A stretch of 64,000 nucleotides of DNA from VAZQ01 sp963744275 (GCA_963744275.1 CAVUSX010000011.1:220969-284968); one strand, 5' to 3'; positions 8,690 to 19,956 are shown, counted from the first letter of the stretch. Notes: generated by a model from the sequence alone, not told the origin. A program made the numbers and translations.

Positions 8690-10000
8690 TCAACGGGGCG
8701 GCTGCGCGAGCGCCACCAGCGCATCGGCCGCAAAGGCGCGGCTTGCCGCGACGGCGGCCGCCCGTGCCTGCGCCTTGGCGACCCAGCCCTGCGCGGGCGC
8801 CCGCACGGGAGGGGGGAGATTGCCGAGCTCGGCGAGGGCGCCCGGCACGTCGCCGCGCATGGCCTTGATCTCCACCCGCGCGATCACGGTGGCGGGATCG
8901 TCGCCGGGAATTTCCTCGATCGGCCGGATGCGCACCAGCCGTTCCGCATTGGCCTGCAGCTTGTCCAGGAAACCGCCTTCGGCCGGCACCCTGGCGGCCT
9001 GCAGCAAAGCCGGCTCCAGGCTGGTGAGCTCGCGCACCAGCCCATTGACGTTGGGCACGCCGGTCGCCGCGAAAGCTTCGAGCGGTGCCAGCGCTTGGGC
9101 GTCGGCGGCCTGCGCCTGCGCCGCCTTGAGCTCGGCCACGAACGGGCGGCCGCGCTCGACCGCGGCCGAGAGCGCGGCCGCGATCACCGCCGTGCGCACC
9201 GCATGGTCGTCCGAGGTCAAGGCGTCGTGGTCCGCCGCCGCGGCGGCGAGCTTGGATTCCGTGGTCTTGGCGTCGCCTTCCAGCGCATCGAGACGGCTGG
9301 TCAAGGCCGCCATCGCGGCCGCATTGGCGGGCGAGGCCTCGCCGGATGGCGCCGCAGGCGGGTCCACGCGGGCGAGCTTCTGGGCGAGATCGTTCAGCGC
9401 CGCCGCATTGGCGGCGGCCGTGCTGTCGCTGCGCTGCTGCAGGGCGCTCACCGTTTCGCCGAGCGACTTGAGCCGGGACTCGACGGCGGCGATCCGGTTG
9501 GCCAGCGCCGGGTCGGGCGCCGGCGCCGCCGCTGCTTGGGCTTGCTGGGCTTCGAGCTTTTGCAGCCGGCTCGCCAGATCGCCGGCAGAGGCGGAATTCG
9601 CAGCTGAAGGTGCCCGGGCGGCGAGATCGGCCACCTGCCGCTCCAGTTGCGCCGTGCGGGCCTCGATCGCCCCCGAATCGTTGCCGCCGCTGCTCAGCGC
9701 CACCACCCCTACGATGCCCAAAGCCAGGATCGCACCCGCCAGCCCGGCACCGACCAGCGGCCAGGTTACGGAGGCGGCCCAGCCGGGCCGGGGCGCGGTC
9801 GCGCCGGGCGGCGGTGCGGCGCTATCGGGCGGCGGCCCGGGCGGGGAAGTTGGCTCCGGACCAGCCGCGGCTGCTGCTGCCGGCGTGCCCGCCACCGCAT
9901 CATTCGCGATTTCGGTCGCCTCGAGATCGATGGTCGGCGCCGGGCGCCGCCGGTCGGGCGGCCCCGGAGCCCCCGGGGGAGGCGGCGTTTCGTCGGCCAT
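8690..10000 (-). CDS. HemX/mitofilin-like membrane protein (COG4223 type)
   Basis: A 436-residue protein: a Pro/Ala-rich cytoplasmic stretch (about 1-80), one transmembrane helix (SVTWPLVGAGLAGAILALGI), then a long Ala-rich coiled-coil region with Q-L-E-R-Q-V and L-Q-K-L-E heptads, and a globular end (about 300-436). This matches the alphaproteobacterial mitofilin-like proteins found between hemD and hemY, related to IMMP/MICOS Mic60. Start 10000 (MADETPP) follows AGGGAAA. By family analogy it may shape membranes or scaffold late haem enzymes; this is inference. Confidence 0.8.
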   Translation of the reverse strand: MADETPPPPGAPGPPDRRRPAPTIDLEATEIANDAVAGTPAAAAAAGPEPTSPPGPPPDSAAPPPGATAPRPGWAASVTWPLVGAGLAGAILALGIVGVVALSSGGNDSGAIEARTAQLERQVADLAARAPSAANSASAGDLASRLQKLEAQQAQAAAAPAPDPALANRIAAVESRLKSLGETVSALQQRSDSTAAANAAALNDLAQKLARVDPPAAPSGEASPANAAAMAALTSRLDALEGDAKTTESKLAAAAADHDALTSDDHAVRTAVIAAALSAAVERGRPFVAELKAAQAQAADAQALAPLEAFAATGVPNVNGLVRELTSLEPALLQAARVPAEGGFLDKLQANAERLVRIRPIEEIPGDDPATVIARVEIKAMRGDVPGALAELGNLPPPVRAPAQGWVAKAQARAAAVAASRAFAADALVALAQPPR

Positions 10001-10144
10001 GATTTTTTCCCTGAGGGTCGGTTGGGCGACTCGCCCGGTCAAGGCGCCATTTTAGCCAAATAGGAAGGCGCGAGCACGGCGGCAAATGAAAGATTTCGGG
10101 CTCACTGCGTTGTCATGCGCGGGCTTGACACGGAGGGGGCGGGG

Positions 10145-10878
10145 CTATCGGGCACCCGCCTCCACGAGCTCAATGAGCGCCCCCTCCTCGGGACGCGCCG
10201 CGATGCGGATGCGCTTCGCTCCCTCTGCGGTGAGAGGTTCGGCGATCGGGGCCGAGAGGCAGAAGTGAGTGACCGCCAGCGCCTGCGCCAGAATTCCGCC
10301 GGCACGCGCGCAATCGATATAGGCCTCGGCGCTGCGGCGCGAGAAGTGCAGCACGCCCTCGATCTGCCCGGCCGCCAGCGCCGCCGCGGCGGCGGGGGGA
10401 AATTTGTCCGCCTTGATGGCGCGGTACACCACCACGGTGGTGACGCTCTGGCCGCGTAGCCGCAAGCGCGGCGGCCAGATCGCCGCTGCGATCCTCGCCG
10501 GCGAGATAAAGCAGCGGTTCGCGGCCCGCGGGTTCTTCTTGAACCCATGCGCCCAGGCGCTGCGCCAATTCCTGCACATTGCCCCCGGCCGCTTCGGCAT
10601 CGGAAAAGCCGGCCGCGCGCGCCGCCGCTGCGGTGCGACCGCCGACTGCGAAAACCCGCAGGCCCAACAGCTCGGCGCGGCGCGGATGCGCATCGAGCGC
10701 GCGCAGCGCATTGGCGCTGGTGACCGCCAGGGCCGACCAGGGCCCGCTGCCGAGCTCTGCGCGCCGGGATGGATTCGATGCGCAGCAGCGCCGCGACCTC
10801 GACCGCGTGGCCGGCGCGGCGCAGCGCTGCCGCCGTGCGTTCCGCTTCGGGCTGCGGACGGGTGACGATGAGCCGCAC
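10145..10878 (-). CDS. hemD: Uroporphyrinogen-III synthase (two frameshifts)
   Basis: Catalyses ring closure of hydroxymethylbilane to uroporphyrinogen III. The start is GTG (MRLIVTRPQPEAERTAAAL), 3 bp after the hemC stop. Recognisable blocks are TRPQPEAERTA, the VTSANALRAL motif, FAVGGRTAAAARAAGF, and VLHFSRRSAEAYI. They lie in three frames; removing one base near 10758 and one near 10464 gives 243 residues, the normal family length. Its place in hemC-hemD-hemX-hemY and its essential role argue that the indels are sequence errors. Confidence 0.85.
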
Positions 10879-10881
10879 GGG

Positions 10882-11835
10882 TTACACGGCGGCCAGGAAA
10901 TCGGCGCCGGCCCGTCGCCTGAGCTCGCCGCCCGCGTCGGTGCCCAACGCCACCGCCGCGCTCGTGGGGCCTTCGCGCAGGCATTCGAAGGATTCGCTGC
11001 CGTCCGGCTTGGCGATCAATCCGCGCAGGCGCAGTCGCCCGTCCGCGATGGTGGCATGGCCGGCGATCGGGGTGCGGCAGGAGCCGTCGAGCACCGCCAG
11101 GAAGGCGCGCTCGGCCGCGAGCGCGGTGGCGGTTTCGGCATGATTGATGGCATCGAGCAGCATGCGGGTGCGGTTGTCGTCGGCGCGGGTCTCGATCGCC
11201 ACGATGCCCTGCCCGACCGCGGGCAGAAATTCATCGAGCGTAAAGATGCTGGTGGCCGCATGGGTCAAGCCGAGGCGCTTCAAGCCCGCGAGCGCCAGCA
11301 GGGTGGCATCCACCACGCCCTCGCCGAGCTTGCGCAACCGGGTGTCGACATTGCCGCGGATCGGAACCACCTCGAGGTCCGGCCGCAGCCGCTTCACGAT
11401 CGCCTGCCGCCGCAGCGACGCCGTCCCGACCACGGCGCCGGCCGCCAATTCGCGAAGCGTCTTGACGCTGCGGCCGATGAAGACGTCACGGGCATCCTCG
11501 CGCGGCAGCACCGCCGTGAGGATCAGGCCGTCCGGCAGTACGGTCGGCACGTCCTTGGCGGAATGCACCGCCAGATCGATCGCGTCGGCGCGCAGCGCCT
11601 CCTCGATCTCCTTGGTGAACAGGCCCTTGCCGCCGGCCTCCGCCAGCGTGCGGTCCTGGATCACGTCGCCGGTGGTGCGAATGACCGTCAGCGTGATGCG
11701 CTCCGCGTCGACGCCGTGCGCCGCCGCCAGGCGCGCCCGCACCATGCGGGCCTGGGCCAGCGCCAGCGGGCTGCCGCGCGTGCCGATCCGCAGCAGGGCC
11801 GCGGTCGTGGAGGATTGCGCCGAGGATTGCACCAT
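10882..11835 (-). CDS. hemC: Hydroxymethylbilane synthase (porphobilinogen deaminase)
   Basis: Polymerises four porphobilinogen molecules into hydroxymethylbilane. About 317 residues with the LRIGTRGSPLALAQA start motif, the TLAEAGGKGLFTKEIE and HSAKDVPT substrate-site motifs, GTASLRRQA, GNVDTRLRKL, and the dipyrromethane cofactor Cys in LDGSCRTPIAGHA. The frame is intact. ATG 11835 is chosen; a TTG four codons upstream is also possible. It is divergent from tsaD with a 136-bp shared promoter region and leads the hem operon. Confidence 0.95.
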   Translation of the reverse strand: MVQSSAQSSTTAALLRIGTRGSPLALAQARMVRARLAAAHGVDAERITLTVIRTTGDVIQDRTLAEAGGKGLFTKEIEEALRADAIDLAVHSAKDVPTVLPDGLILTAVLPREDARDVFIGRSVKTLRELAAGAVVGTASLRRQAIVKRLRPDLEVVPIRGNVDTRLRKLGEGVVDATLLALAGLKRLGLTHAATSIFTLDEFLPAVGQGIVAIETRADDNRTRMLLDAINHAETATALAAERAFLAVLDGSCRTPIAGHATIADGRLRLRGLIAKPDGSESFECLREGPTSAAVALGTDAGGELRRRAGADFLAAV

Positions 11836-11971
11836 GTGACCCCGCAAGATATTCGATCGTTAGGACCTATTCTATCGGATAGAGTTCGCGAATTGTCATG
11901 GCCGGATCTGTCACGGCGTCGGTTGTCGTGCCCGGCGATGACACGTGAACTCCCGGTTTGGAAACCCAGCG

Positions 11972-13080
11972 ATGGTGGTGCTCGGCATCGAGACGACCTG
12001 CGACGAGACCGCGGCCGCCGTGGTGGAGCGGCCCGAGCGCGGGCCGGGCAAGATTCTGTCCAATATCGTGCTGTCGCAGATCACCGAGCATGCGGCCTTC
12101 GGCGGGGTGGTGCCGGAGATCGCCGCGCGCGCCCATGTCGAGGCGCTCGACCTCGATCATCGCCCGGGCGATGGGCGAGGCCGGGCAGCAGCTTCGAGCA
12201 GCTCGACGGCGTGGCGGCCGCGGCCGGGCCCGGACTGATCGGCGGCGTCATCGTCGGGCTCACCACCGCCAAGGCGATCGCGCTGGTGAACGAGAAGCCG
12301 CTGGTCGCCGTCAATCATCTGGAAGCCCATGCGCTCACGGCCCGGCTCACCGACGGCATCGCGTTTCCCTATTGCCTGTTCCTGGCGTCCGGCGGCCATA
12401 CCCAGATCGTCGCGGTGCGCGGGGTCGGCGACTATGTGCGGCTCGGCACCACCCTGGACGATGCGATCGGCGAAGCCTTCGACAAGACCGCCAAGCTGCT
12501 CGGGCTCGGCTATCCGGGCGGCCCGCAGGTGGAGAAGGAGGCCGCTCGCGGCAACCCGGCGCGCTTCGCGCTGCCGCGGCCGATGCTGGGCAAGCTCAAC
12601 GCCGATTTCTCGCTGTCCGGACTGAAGACCGCGCTGCGGCTCGAGGCCGAGAAGATCGCGCCCATCAGCGAGCAGGACGTGCGCGATCTGTGCGCCTCGT
12701 TCCAGCAGGCCGTGGTCGACGTGGTGGCGGACCGGCTGCGCTGCGGACTGAGGATGTTTCGCGCCCAGTTCGGCGCGCCGACCGCGCTGGTGGCGGCCGG
12801 CGGCGTCGCCGCCAACGAGGCGATCCGCAAGGTGCTCCAGCGTGTGGCGTTCGAGGTCGGCACCGTGCTGGTGGTCCCGCCCGCCGAGCTGTGCACCGAC
12901 AACGGCGCCATGATCGCCTGGGCGGGCGCCGAGCGGCTGGCGCTCGGGCTGCGCGACACGCTCGACACCGCTCCGCGCGCGCGCTGGCCGCTCGCCGATG
13001 TGCGCGGACCGCCGCAGACCGCCGACCCGCCGCTGCGGCCGGCGGCAGGGCCGGGGCCAGGCGCGGCCGGGCCAGCCTGA
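11972..13080 (+). CDS. tsaD: tRNA N6-threonylcarbamoyladenosine transferase TsaD (two frameshifts)
   Basis: Transfers threonylcarbamoyl to A37 of ANN-decoding tRNAs in the TsaBDE pathway. It starts MVVLGIETTCDETAAAVV, carries the metal-binding H-x-x-x-H (AVNHLEAHALTARL), SGGHTQIV, and the C-terminal CTDNGAMIAWAG motif. The frame shifts by one base near 12155 and again near 12186; removing both gives 368 residues, close to the family norm. The gene is usually essential, so the shifts are probably sequencing errors. gpsA follows 11 bp downstream. Confidence 0.9.
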
Positions 13081-13091
13081 CAGAGGGTCGG

Positions 13092-14089
13092 ATGGGGCTC
13101 GAGCGCATCGCGATCGTGGGAGCCGGCGCCTGGGGCACGGCGCTCGCCAACGCGATGGCGCGCGCGGGCCGCCAGCGTGACGCTCGTCGGCCGCGATCCG
13201 GCGGGCGCCGATGCGATGGCGCGATCGCGCGCGAGCCCGCGCCTTCCCGGCCACCCGATCGATGCGCGGGTCGCGGTGGCGGCGACCGGCGCCGCCGTCC
13301 TGTCGGCGCAGGACGTGATCCTGCTGGCGGTGCCGTCGCAACAGCTGCGCGATGCCGCCCGCCGGCGTGGCGCCGATGCTCGGCGCCGGCATTCCGGTGA
13401 TCGCCTGCGCCAAGGGCATCGAGCGCGGCACGCACAAATTCATGACGCGAGGTGATCGCCGAATGCGCGCCGGCGGCGGTGCCGGCGATCCTGTCGGGCC
13501 CGAGCTTCGCCGAGGAGGTGGCGCGCGGGCTGCCGGCCGCCGTGACGCTGGCGGCCGCGCGACGAGGCCATGGCGGCGGCGCTCGCGCGCGCGCTCGGCT
13601 CGGCCACCTTCCGTCCCTATCATTCGACCGACGTGCGCGGGGTCGAGATCGGCGGCGCCGCCAAGAACGTGCTGGCGATCGCGGCCGGCATCGTGGCGGG
13701 CCGCGGGCTGGGCGCGAGCGCCGCGGCGGCGCTGACCACCCGCGGCTTCGCCGAGCTGTTCCGCTTCGGTCGGGCGCTCGGGGCGCGGCCCGAGACCTTG
13801 ACGGGTCTTTCGGGCCTGGGCGATCTCATTCTCACCTGCTCGAGCGCGCAGTCGCGCAACTTCTCGCTCGGCGTCGCGCTCGGACAGGGCCGCTCGCCCG
13901 CGCAGGCGCAGGCCGCCACGGGTCTGGCGGAAGGCGCCTTCACCGCGGTAGCGTTGGTGGAACTGGCCCGCCAGGCCGAGCGTCGAGATGCCGATCGCCA
14001 CCGCGGTCGCGGCCATTCTGGACGGCGCGCTCGGCGTGAGCGACGCGATCGAAAACCTGTTGACGCGCCCGTTGCGCGCGGAGGGATGA
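13092..14089 (+). CDS. gpsA: NAD(P)-dependent glycerol-3-phosphate dehydrogenase (five frameshifts)
   Basis: Makes sn-glycerol-3-phosphate from dihydroxyacetone phosphate for phospholipid synthesis. Blocks in order are IAIVGAGAWGTALANAMARAG (Rossmann), VILLAVPSQQLRD, IPVIACAKGIERGTHKFMT, LSGPSFAEEVARGLPAAV, VEIGGAAKNVLAIAAGI (catalytic Lys region), GLSGLGDLILTCSS, and VEMPIATAVAAILDG. They lie in successive frames, each shifted by +1 (near 13172, 13362, 13447, 13560 and 13981). Deleting five bases from 998 bp gives exactly 331 codons, the family length. It overlaps no neighbour; the EVE gene starts 3 bp after the stop. Confidence 0.85.
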
Positions 14090-14092
14090 GGG

Positions 14093-14512
14093 ATGGCCTA
14101 CTGGCTCTTGAAGACGGAACCCGACACGTTCTCCTGGGACACCCAGGTCAAGCGCGGCGCCAAGGGCGAGCCCTGGACCGGGGTGCGCAACTTCACGGCG
14201 CGCCGGCACATGAAGGAGATGAAGAAGGGCGATCGCGCCTTCTTCTATCACACCGGCGACGAGAAGCAGGTCGTCGGCATCGTCGAGGTGATCCGGGAAT
14301 CCTATCCGGACCCGACCGACAAGGAGGGAAAATTCCTCGCCGTCGACGTGAAGGCGATCGAGCCGCTGCCCAAGCCGGTGACGCTCGCCGGCATCAAGGC
14401 GGAGCCGCGTCTCAAGGACATGGCGCTGGTGAAGTATTCGCGCCTCTCGGTGCAGCCGGTGACCGCGGCGGAATGGAAAATCGTCTGCCAAATGGGCGGG
14501 AAGAAGGGATAA
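14093..14512 (+). CDS. EVE-domain protein
   Basis: A 139-residue single-domain protein: AYWLLKTEPDTFSW at the N-terminus, then WTGVRNFTARRHM, GDRAFFYHTGDEKQVVGI and EWKIVCQM. EVE domains are PUA-like folds that bind modified bases in DNA or RNA. The start lies 3 bp after the gpsA stop, so it ends the tsaD-gpsA-EVE operon. Its target here is unknown. Confidence 0.9.
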   Translation: MAYWLLKTEPDTFSWDTQVKRGAKGEPWTGVRNFTARRHMKEMKKGDRAFFYHTGDEKQVVGIVEVIRESYPDPTDKEGKFLAVDVKAIEPLPKPVTLAGIKAEPRLKDMALVKYSRLSVQPVTAAEWKIVCQMGGKKG

Positions 14513-14558
14513 GACGACGGAGAGGTGTTCAAACAAACAACGGGGGGAGGAATCTGCC

Positions 14559-14984
14559 ATGACGTTCGCCGGGTTGAACTATCTGGCCATCCTGATCGCC
14601 GCCATCGTGGCCTGGGTGGCGGGCGCGGTCTGGTACATGAGCCTGGGCAAGATCTGGACGGCCGCGCAGGGCCTCACGCCGGACGAACTGCATGCGCGCA
14701 GGGCCAAGCCGGGCGCCTATCTGCCGTTCATCTTCTGCTTCGTGGCCGAGCTGGTCATGGCCTGGGTGCTGGCCGGGCTGATGGCTCACCTCGGCGCCGG
14801 TCAGATCAATCTGTTGAACGGCGTGGTCTCGGGCGCGTTCTGCTGGCTGGGCTTCGTGATCACCACGATCGCGGTCGCCAACACCTTCGCGATGCGCGAC
14901 ACGCGGCTGATCTGGATCGACGGCGGCCACTGGCTGATCGTGCTGATGCTGATGGGCGCGATCATCGGCCTCATGGGGGTGTGA
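14559..14984 (+). CDS. DUF1761 family membrane protein
   Basis: A 141-residue protein with four predicted membrane segments (ILIAAIVAWVAGAVWYMSLG, LPFIFCFVAELVMAWVLAGL, VVSGAFCWLGFVITTIAVA, LIVLMLMGAIIGLMG). The W-Y-x-x-L-G-K-x-W motif after the first segment is the DUF1761 hallmark. It is preceded by GGGGGAGG. No function is established. Confidence 0.8.
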   Translation: MTFAGLNYLAILIAAIVAWVAGAVWYMSLGKIWTAAQGLTPDELHARRAKPGAYLPFIFCFVAELVMAWVLAGLMAHLGAGQINLLNGVVSGAFCWLGFVITTIAVANTFAMRDTRLIWIDGGHWLIVLMLMGAIIGLMGV

Positions 14985-15069
14985 ACCCGATCATCGTATG
15001 ATCGTACGCTCGACCCGAAAACCAAGTCGGGCGAGGCTCGGGGCGGAACAGGAACGCGAAGGAGCTCAC

Positions 15070-15582
15070 ATGCACGCTCGCCTGCCATCTTTCATTTTGC
15101 TGGCCGCGCTCGCGGGTTTTGCCGGCATGGCGACGTTGCCGGCGGGCACCGCCGCGCAAGATCAATCAAATCCGGCCGACGCCGCGCCGGCGCCGTTCAC
15201 CCCCAACATGGGCGACATGATGAGCATCCTGATCCAGCCGCGCCATGCCAAGCTCGCGCTCGCCGGCAAGGCGGAGAACTGGGTGCTCGCCGGCTATGTG
15301 CTGAAGGAGCTGCAGCAGGGCTTCGGCACGATCACCAAGGTGATCCCGCGCTGGAAGGCGCTGCCGGTGTCCGAGCTGGTGGATGCGGCGCTCAAGCAAC
15401 CTTTCGCCGCCATGGACCTCGTCATCAAGTCCGGCGATACGCGCCAGTTCGCCAAGACCTTCGACCAGATCACGGCCGGCTGCAACGCCTGCCACGCCAC
15501 CGCCGAGCAGAATTTCGTGGTCATCAAGACCCCCGACGCCTCGGCTTTCCCCAACCAGGACTTCGAGCCGGGGCGGCATTGA
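15070..15582 (+). CDS. Secreted c-type cytochrome-like protein
   Basis: A 170-residue protein with a signal peptide (FILLAALAGFAGMATLPAGTAAQ) and one haem-attachment motif CNACHA near residue 143, so it is exported and probably carries one covalent haem in the periplasm. The helical body before a C-terminal CxxCH is cytochrome c'-like, but I do not recognise a specific subfamily. Start 15070 is supported by AAGGAG 6 bp upstream. The electron partner is unknown. Confidence 0.75.
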   Translation: MHARLPSFILLAALAGFAGMATLPAGTAAQDQSNPADAAPAPFTPNMGDMMSILIQPRHAKLALAGKAENWVLAGYVLKELQQGFGTITKVIPRWKALPVSELVDAALKQPFAAMDLVIKSGDTRQFAKTFDQITAGCNACHATAEQNFVVIKTPDASAFPNQDFEPGRH

Positions 15583-15634
15583 TTGATGGCGTCGGGTTTG
15601 TCTCGGCGATGACGATGAGGGTGCGCTCGCCGCC

Positions 15635-16629
15635 TCACTCCACCTTCAGGCCGATCTCCCGGATCACCTTGCCGTATTTGTCGTAGTCGGCGCGGACGCG
15701 GGCGGCGAATTCGGCTTGGGTGGTGATGTAGGGATCGCCGGCGCCGGCGGCGGCGAGCTTGTCCATCACGTCGGCCTGCGCCAGCACCGCGTTCACCTCC
15801 CTGCGCAGGCGCGCCACGGCGTCGGGCGGGGTTCCGACCGGGGCGAACAGGCCCTGCCACAGGGTGACCTCGTAGTCCGGGTAGAATTCAGAGATCGAGG
15901 GCAGGTCGGGAAGCGCGGTCGAGCGGCGCCGCCCGCTGATGGCGAGCCCGCGCAGCTGGCCCGACTGGATGAGGGAAGCGACCGAGCCGCCCCCGAACAT
16001 GGCCGCGACGTCGCCGGACATGACCCCGAGCGCGGCCGGTCCGCCGCCTTGTAGGGCACATGGGTGAGGTCGATGCGCCCGCTCTGCTTGAGCATCTCCA
16101 TGGCCAGGTGATGCTCGCTGCCGTTGCCGATCGAGGCGTAGAACAAAGGCGGCTTGGCGCTGCGCGCGAATGCGATGAAGTCGCCGAAATTGCGCGGGGC
16201 GAGCTTGGGATTGGCGGCCAGGAACAGCGCGTTCGACACCAGGCTCGCCACCGGCATGAGATCCTTGAGCGGATCGATCGACATCTTGGCATAGAGATGC
16301 GGATTGATGCCGAACAGCGCGCTCGGGCCCAGCAGCAGCGTGTAGCCGTCCGGTGCCGCGCCGGCCACCAGCTCGCCGGCGAGATTGCCGTTCGAGCCCG
16401 GCCTGTTCTCCACCACCACCGGCTGGCCCAAACGCGCCGAAAGCGGCAGCCCCACGGCGCGGGCCACCAGATCGGCGGCGCCCCCGGGCGGATACGACAC
16501 CAGGAGCCGGATCGGCCGGCTCGGATAGGCTTGCGCCCAGCCGGCACGCGCAAAGGCGGCATTGGCGCCTACGGCGACCAGCGCCGACAGCACGAGCCGG
16601 AGCAAGCCGGACATGATCAGGCGAGGCAT
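15635..16629 (-). CDS. Bug/TctC-family periplasmic solute-binding protein (one frameshift)
   Basis: A tripartite tricarboxylate transporter-type receptor of about 331 residues with a signal peptide ending GWAQA, then YPSRPIRLLVSYPPGGAADL, the NRPGSNGNLAGE motif and APDGYTLLLG. The frame breaks near 16048, where a G3 run appears shortened (K-G-G-G-P-A-A-L expected), and resumes with VMSGDVAAMFGG. Strong GAGGAGG precedes the ATG. No tctA or tctB membrane genes are nearby, which is common for orphan Bug proteins. Ligand unknown. Divergent from acs. Confidence 0.85.
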
Positions 16630-16710
16630 GGCGGGGCCCTCCTCCGCGGCGGCCGAAGTCTAGGGCGAAATGCGTCGCGTTGGAAACCACAAGTGCCGCC
16701 GGCGCCGCGG

Positions 16711-16728
16711 CTTTGACGCTGGTCAAAG
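16711..16728. promoter_or_regulatory. FNR/FixK-like palindrome upstream of acs
   Basis: A perfect palindrome, CTTTGAC-gctg-GTCAAAG, 105 bp upstream of the acs start and 82 bp upstream of the divergent Bug gene. TTGAC-N4-GTCAA fits the CRP/FNR-family half-site pattern TTGA(T/C)-N4-(A/G)TCAA used by FNR, FixK and AadR. It could tie acs to oxygen status or a CRP-type signal. No start site is known, so activation versus repression cannot be told. Confidence 0.45.
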
Positions 16729-16740
16729 GACCGACGCATA

Positions 16741-16776
16741 ATGGTGATCATATTGGTTATGGTGATCATAGTGGTT
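16741..16776. repeat. Two tandem 18-bp repeats upstream of acs
   Basis: Two adjacent units, ATGGTGATCATATTGGTT and ATGGTGATCATAGTGGTT, differ at one base. Each holds the palindrome TGATCA. They lie just downstream of the FNR/FixK-like palindrome and 57 bp before acs. They may be paired binding sites (18-bp phasing, about 1.7 helical turns) or a slippage product. Confidence 0.6.
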
Positions 16777-16832
16777 TGCGGCGACCCGTTCGCCCGCCAG
16801 AACACCCGGAACGCGGGAACTCGGAGGAAAGC

Positions 16833-18780
<1,948 letters not shown>

Positions 18781-18798
18781 GGCGGGCAATCTTCTGTG

Positions 18799-18903
18799 TC
18801 ATCGCCGGGCTTGTCCCGGCGATCTCGCTTAGGGACGCACTCGCTTAAGGGACTAACGGCGGTGCCAGCCTAAGCGAGATGGCCGGAACAAGTCCGGCCA
18901 TGA
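18799..18903. repeat. Long imperfect palindrome (dispersed intergenic repeat)
   Basis: Arms of about 35 bp: GTCATCGCCGGGCTTGTCCC... at the left and ...AAGTCCGGCCATGAC at the right, both carrying CTCGCTTAG/CTAAGCGAG towards the centre. Fragments of the GCCGGGCTTGTC type also occur near 11900 and 15590. It lies between acs and the L,D-transpeptidase gene. This looks like a dispersed Bradyrhizobium-type palindrome rather than a dedicated terminator. Confidence 0.65.
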
Positions 18904-18990
18904 CAAAAATGGATGTATTCCGCGCCGAAAAAATTCACGCAAAACTTACCTTGTTTCCAGCTTGCGGCTGAGACCTTAGCCGGTTTGGGT

Positions 18991-19007
18991 TATGGTTCTT
19001 AACCATA
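18991..19007. promoter_or_regulatory. Small perfect palindrome before the L,D-transpeptidase gene
   Basis: TATGGTT-CTT-AACCATA, 30 bp upstream of the 19037 start, in an AT-rich stretch. Its size fits an operator for a dimeric regulator, or part of the promoter. No family can be assigned. Confidence 0.3.
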
Positions 19008-19036
19008 CGATTTCGGCTTTCGGCGCGGGGAAAACC

Positions 19037-19558
19037 ATGCATCACCGGTCTCGAATTCTGGCGGCTTGCGCGGCCGTGGTTGGTCTCGTCACCGTCGCGG
19101 CGGCACCGCAGGCCGCCTGCGCCAGCCCCAGCATGGTGGCGTTCGGAGGCTTTGCGGCCGGCACCATCGTGGTGCGGACCAATGAGCGCCGGCTCTATCT
19201 GGTGGTCGATGGCGAGCACGCCTTGCGCTACCCGGTCGGCGTCGGCAAAGCCGGCAAGCAGTGGCAGGGCACCTCGCACATCGACGGCAAATATGTGCGG
19301 CCGGCCTGGTCGCCGCCCGCCGAGGTCAAGCGCGACAAGCCTTCGCTTCCCGACGTGATCCCGGGCGGCACGCCGCAAAATCCCATGGGGGTCGCCGCCA
19401 TGACGCTGGCCGGCACCGAATACGCCATCCATGGCACCAACATGCCGGGCTCGATCGGCGGCTTCGTCTCCTACGGCTGCATCCGCATGTACAACCAGGA
19501 CATCACCGACCTGTTCGAGCGCGTGAGCGTCGGCACCACCGTGGTGGTGACGCGGTAG
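19037..19558 (+). CDS. L,D-transpeptidase (YkuD/ErfK family)
   Basis: A 173-residue periplasmic enzyme with a signal peptide (ILAACAAVVGLVTVAAAPQAACA) and one YkuD domain ending in HGTNMPGSIGGFVSYGCIRMYNQDI, with the catalytic Cys in S-x-G-C-I-R-M. It would form 3-3 crosslinks in peptidoglycan or link outer membrane proteins to it. Start 19037 has GGGGA 5-9 bp upstream; an in-frame ATG at 18992 falls inside the AT-rich promoter. A second family member is at 40217-41266. Confidence 0.9.
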   Translation: MHHRSRILAACAAVVGLVTVAAAPQAACASPSMVAFGGFAAGTIVVRTNERRLYLVVDGEHALRYPVGVGKAGKQWQGTSHIDGKYVRPAWSPPAEVKRDKPSLPDVIPGGTPQNPMGVAAMTLAGTEYAIHGTNMPGSIGGFVSYGCIRMYNQDITDLFERVSVGTTVVVTR

Positions 19559-19602
19559 GTCGGCGGTCAGATCGGTGATGCCTGAACCCTGCTCGACCTG
19601 CT

Positions 19603-19830
19603 CTAGAAATCCGAAGCCACGCCTTTGACTTCCCAATCGCCGTAGCGGGCCGGGTCGAGGCCGCCGCGGCCGGCGATCTCCTGCGGCTGCTGGGCTTCGA
19701 TGCGCGCGCGCTCGGCGCGCCGCGCCGCAGCCTCGGCGAGCGCGCGCTCGGCCGCGGGCGGGAGCGGCTTCTTGGCCGCCTGATCGGTTCCCGCCCGGCG
19801 CGGCGGGGCGCTGTCCTTGGTGTCGCTCAT
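19603..19830 (-). CDS. DUF1674 protein (SDHAF4/Sdh8-like)
   Basis: A 75-residue protein: a charged Ala/Arg helix then the conserved C-terminus GRGGLDPARYGDWEVKGVASDF (last 22 residues), the signature of DUF1674. The eukaryotic relative SDHAF4 helps insert flavinylated SdhA into succinate dehydrogenase; a similar bacterial role is inference. It is divergent from rsmB with a 126-bp gap, an arrangement known in Rhizobiales. Confidence 0.9.
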   Translation of the reverse strand: MSDTKDSAPPRRAGTDQAAKKPLPPAAERALAEAAARRAERARIEAQQPQEIAGRGGLDPARYGDWEVKGVASDF

Positions 19831-19956
19831 GCGTCTTAGATGCGCCCCGCGGGCCCGCCGTCAAGGCCCGGCGGCGGAGAGCTGCCGGGAGCGCATTGGC
19901 CATGCCCGCGGGTTTTGGTTTCGCCTGCGCCAAAAACAGCCTACCTGTTCGCCCCA

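Noticed and set aside
10579..11971. Long open sequence upstream of and in frame with part of tsaD
   Set aside because: It is antisense to hemC and hemD; the tsaD start is fixed by MVVLGIETTCDET at 11972 in another frame.
13092..14089. Programmed +1 frameshifting in gpsA
   Set aside because: Five shifts at unrelated sites without slippery heptamers or stop-linked signals, and similar shifts in unrelated genes; sequence error is simpler.
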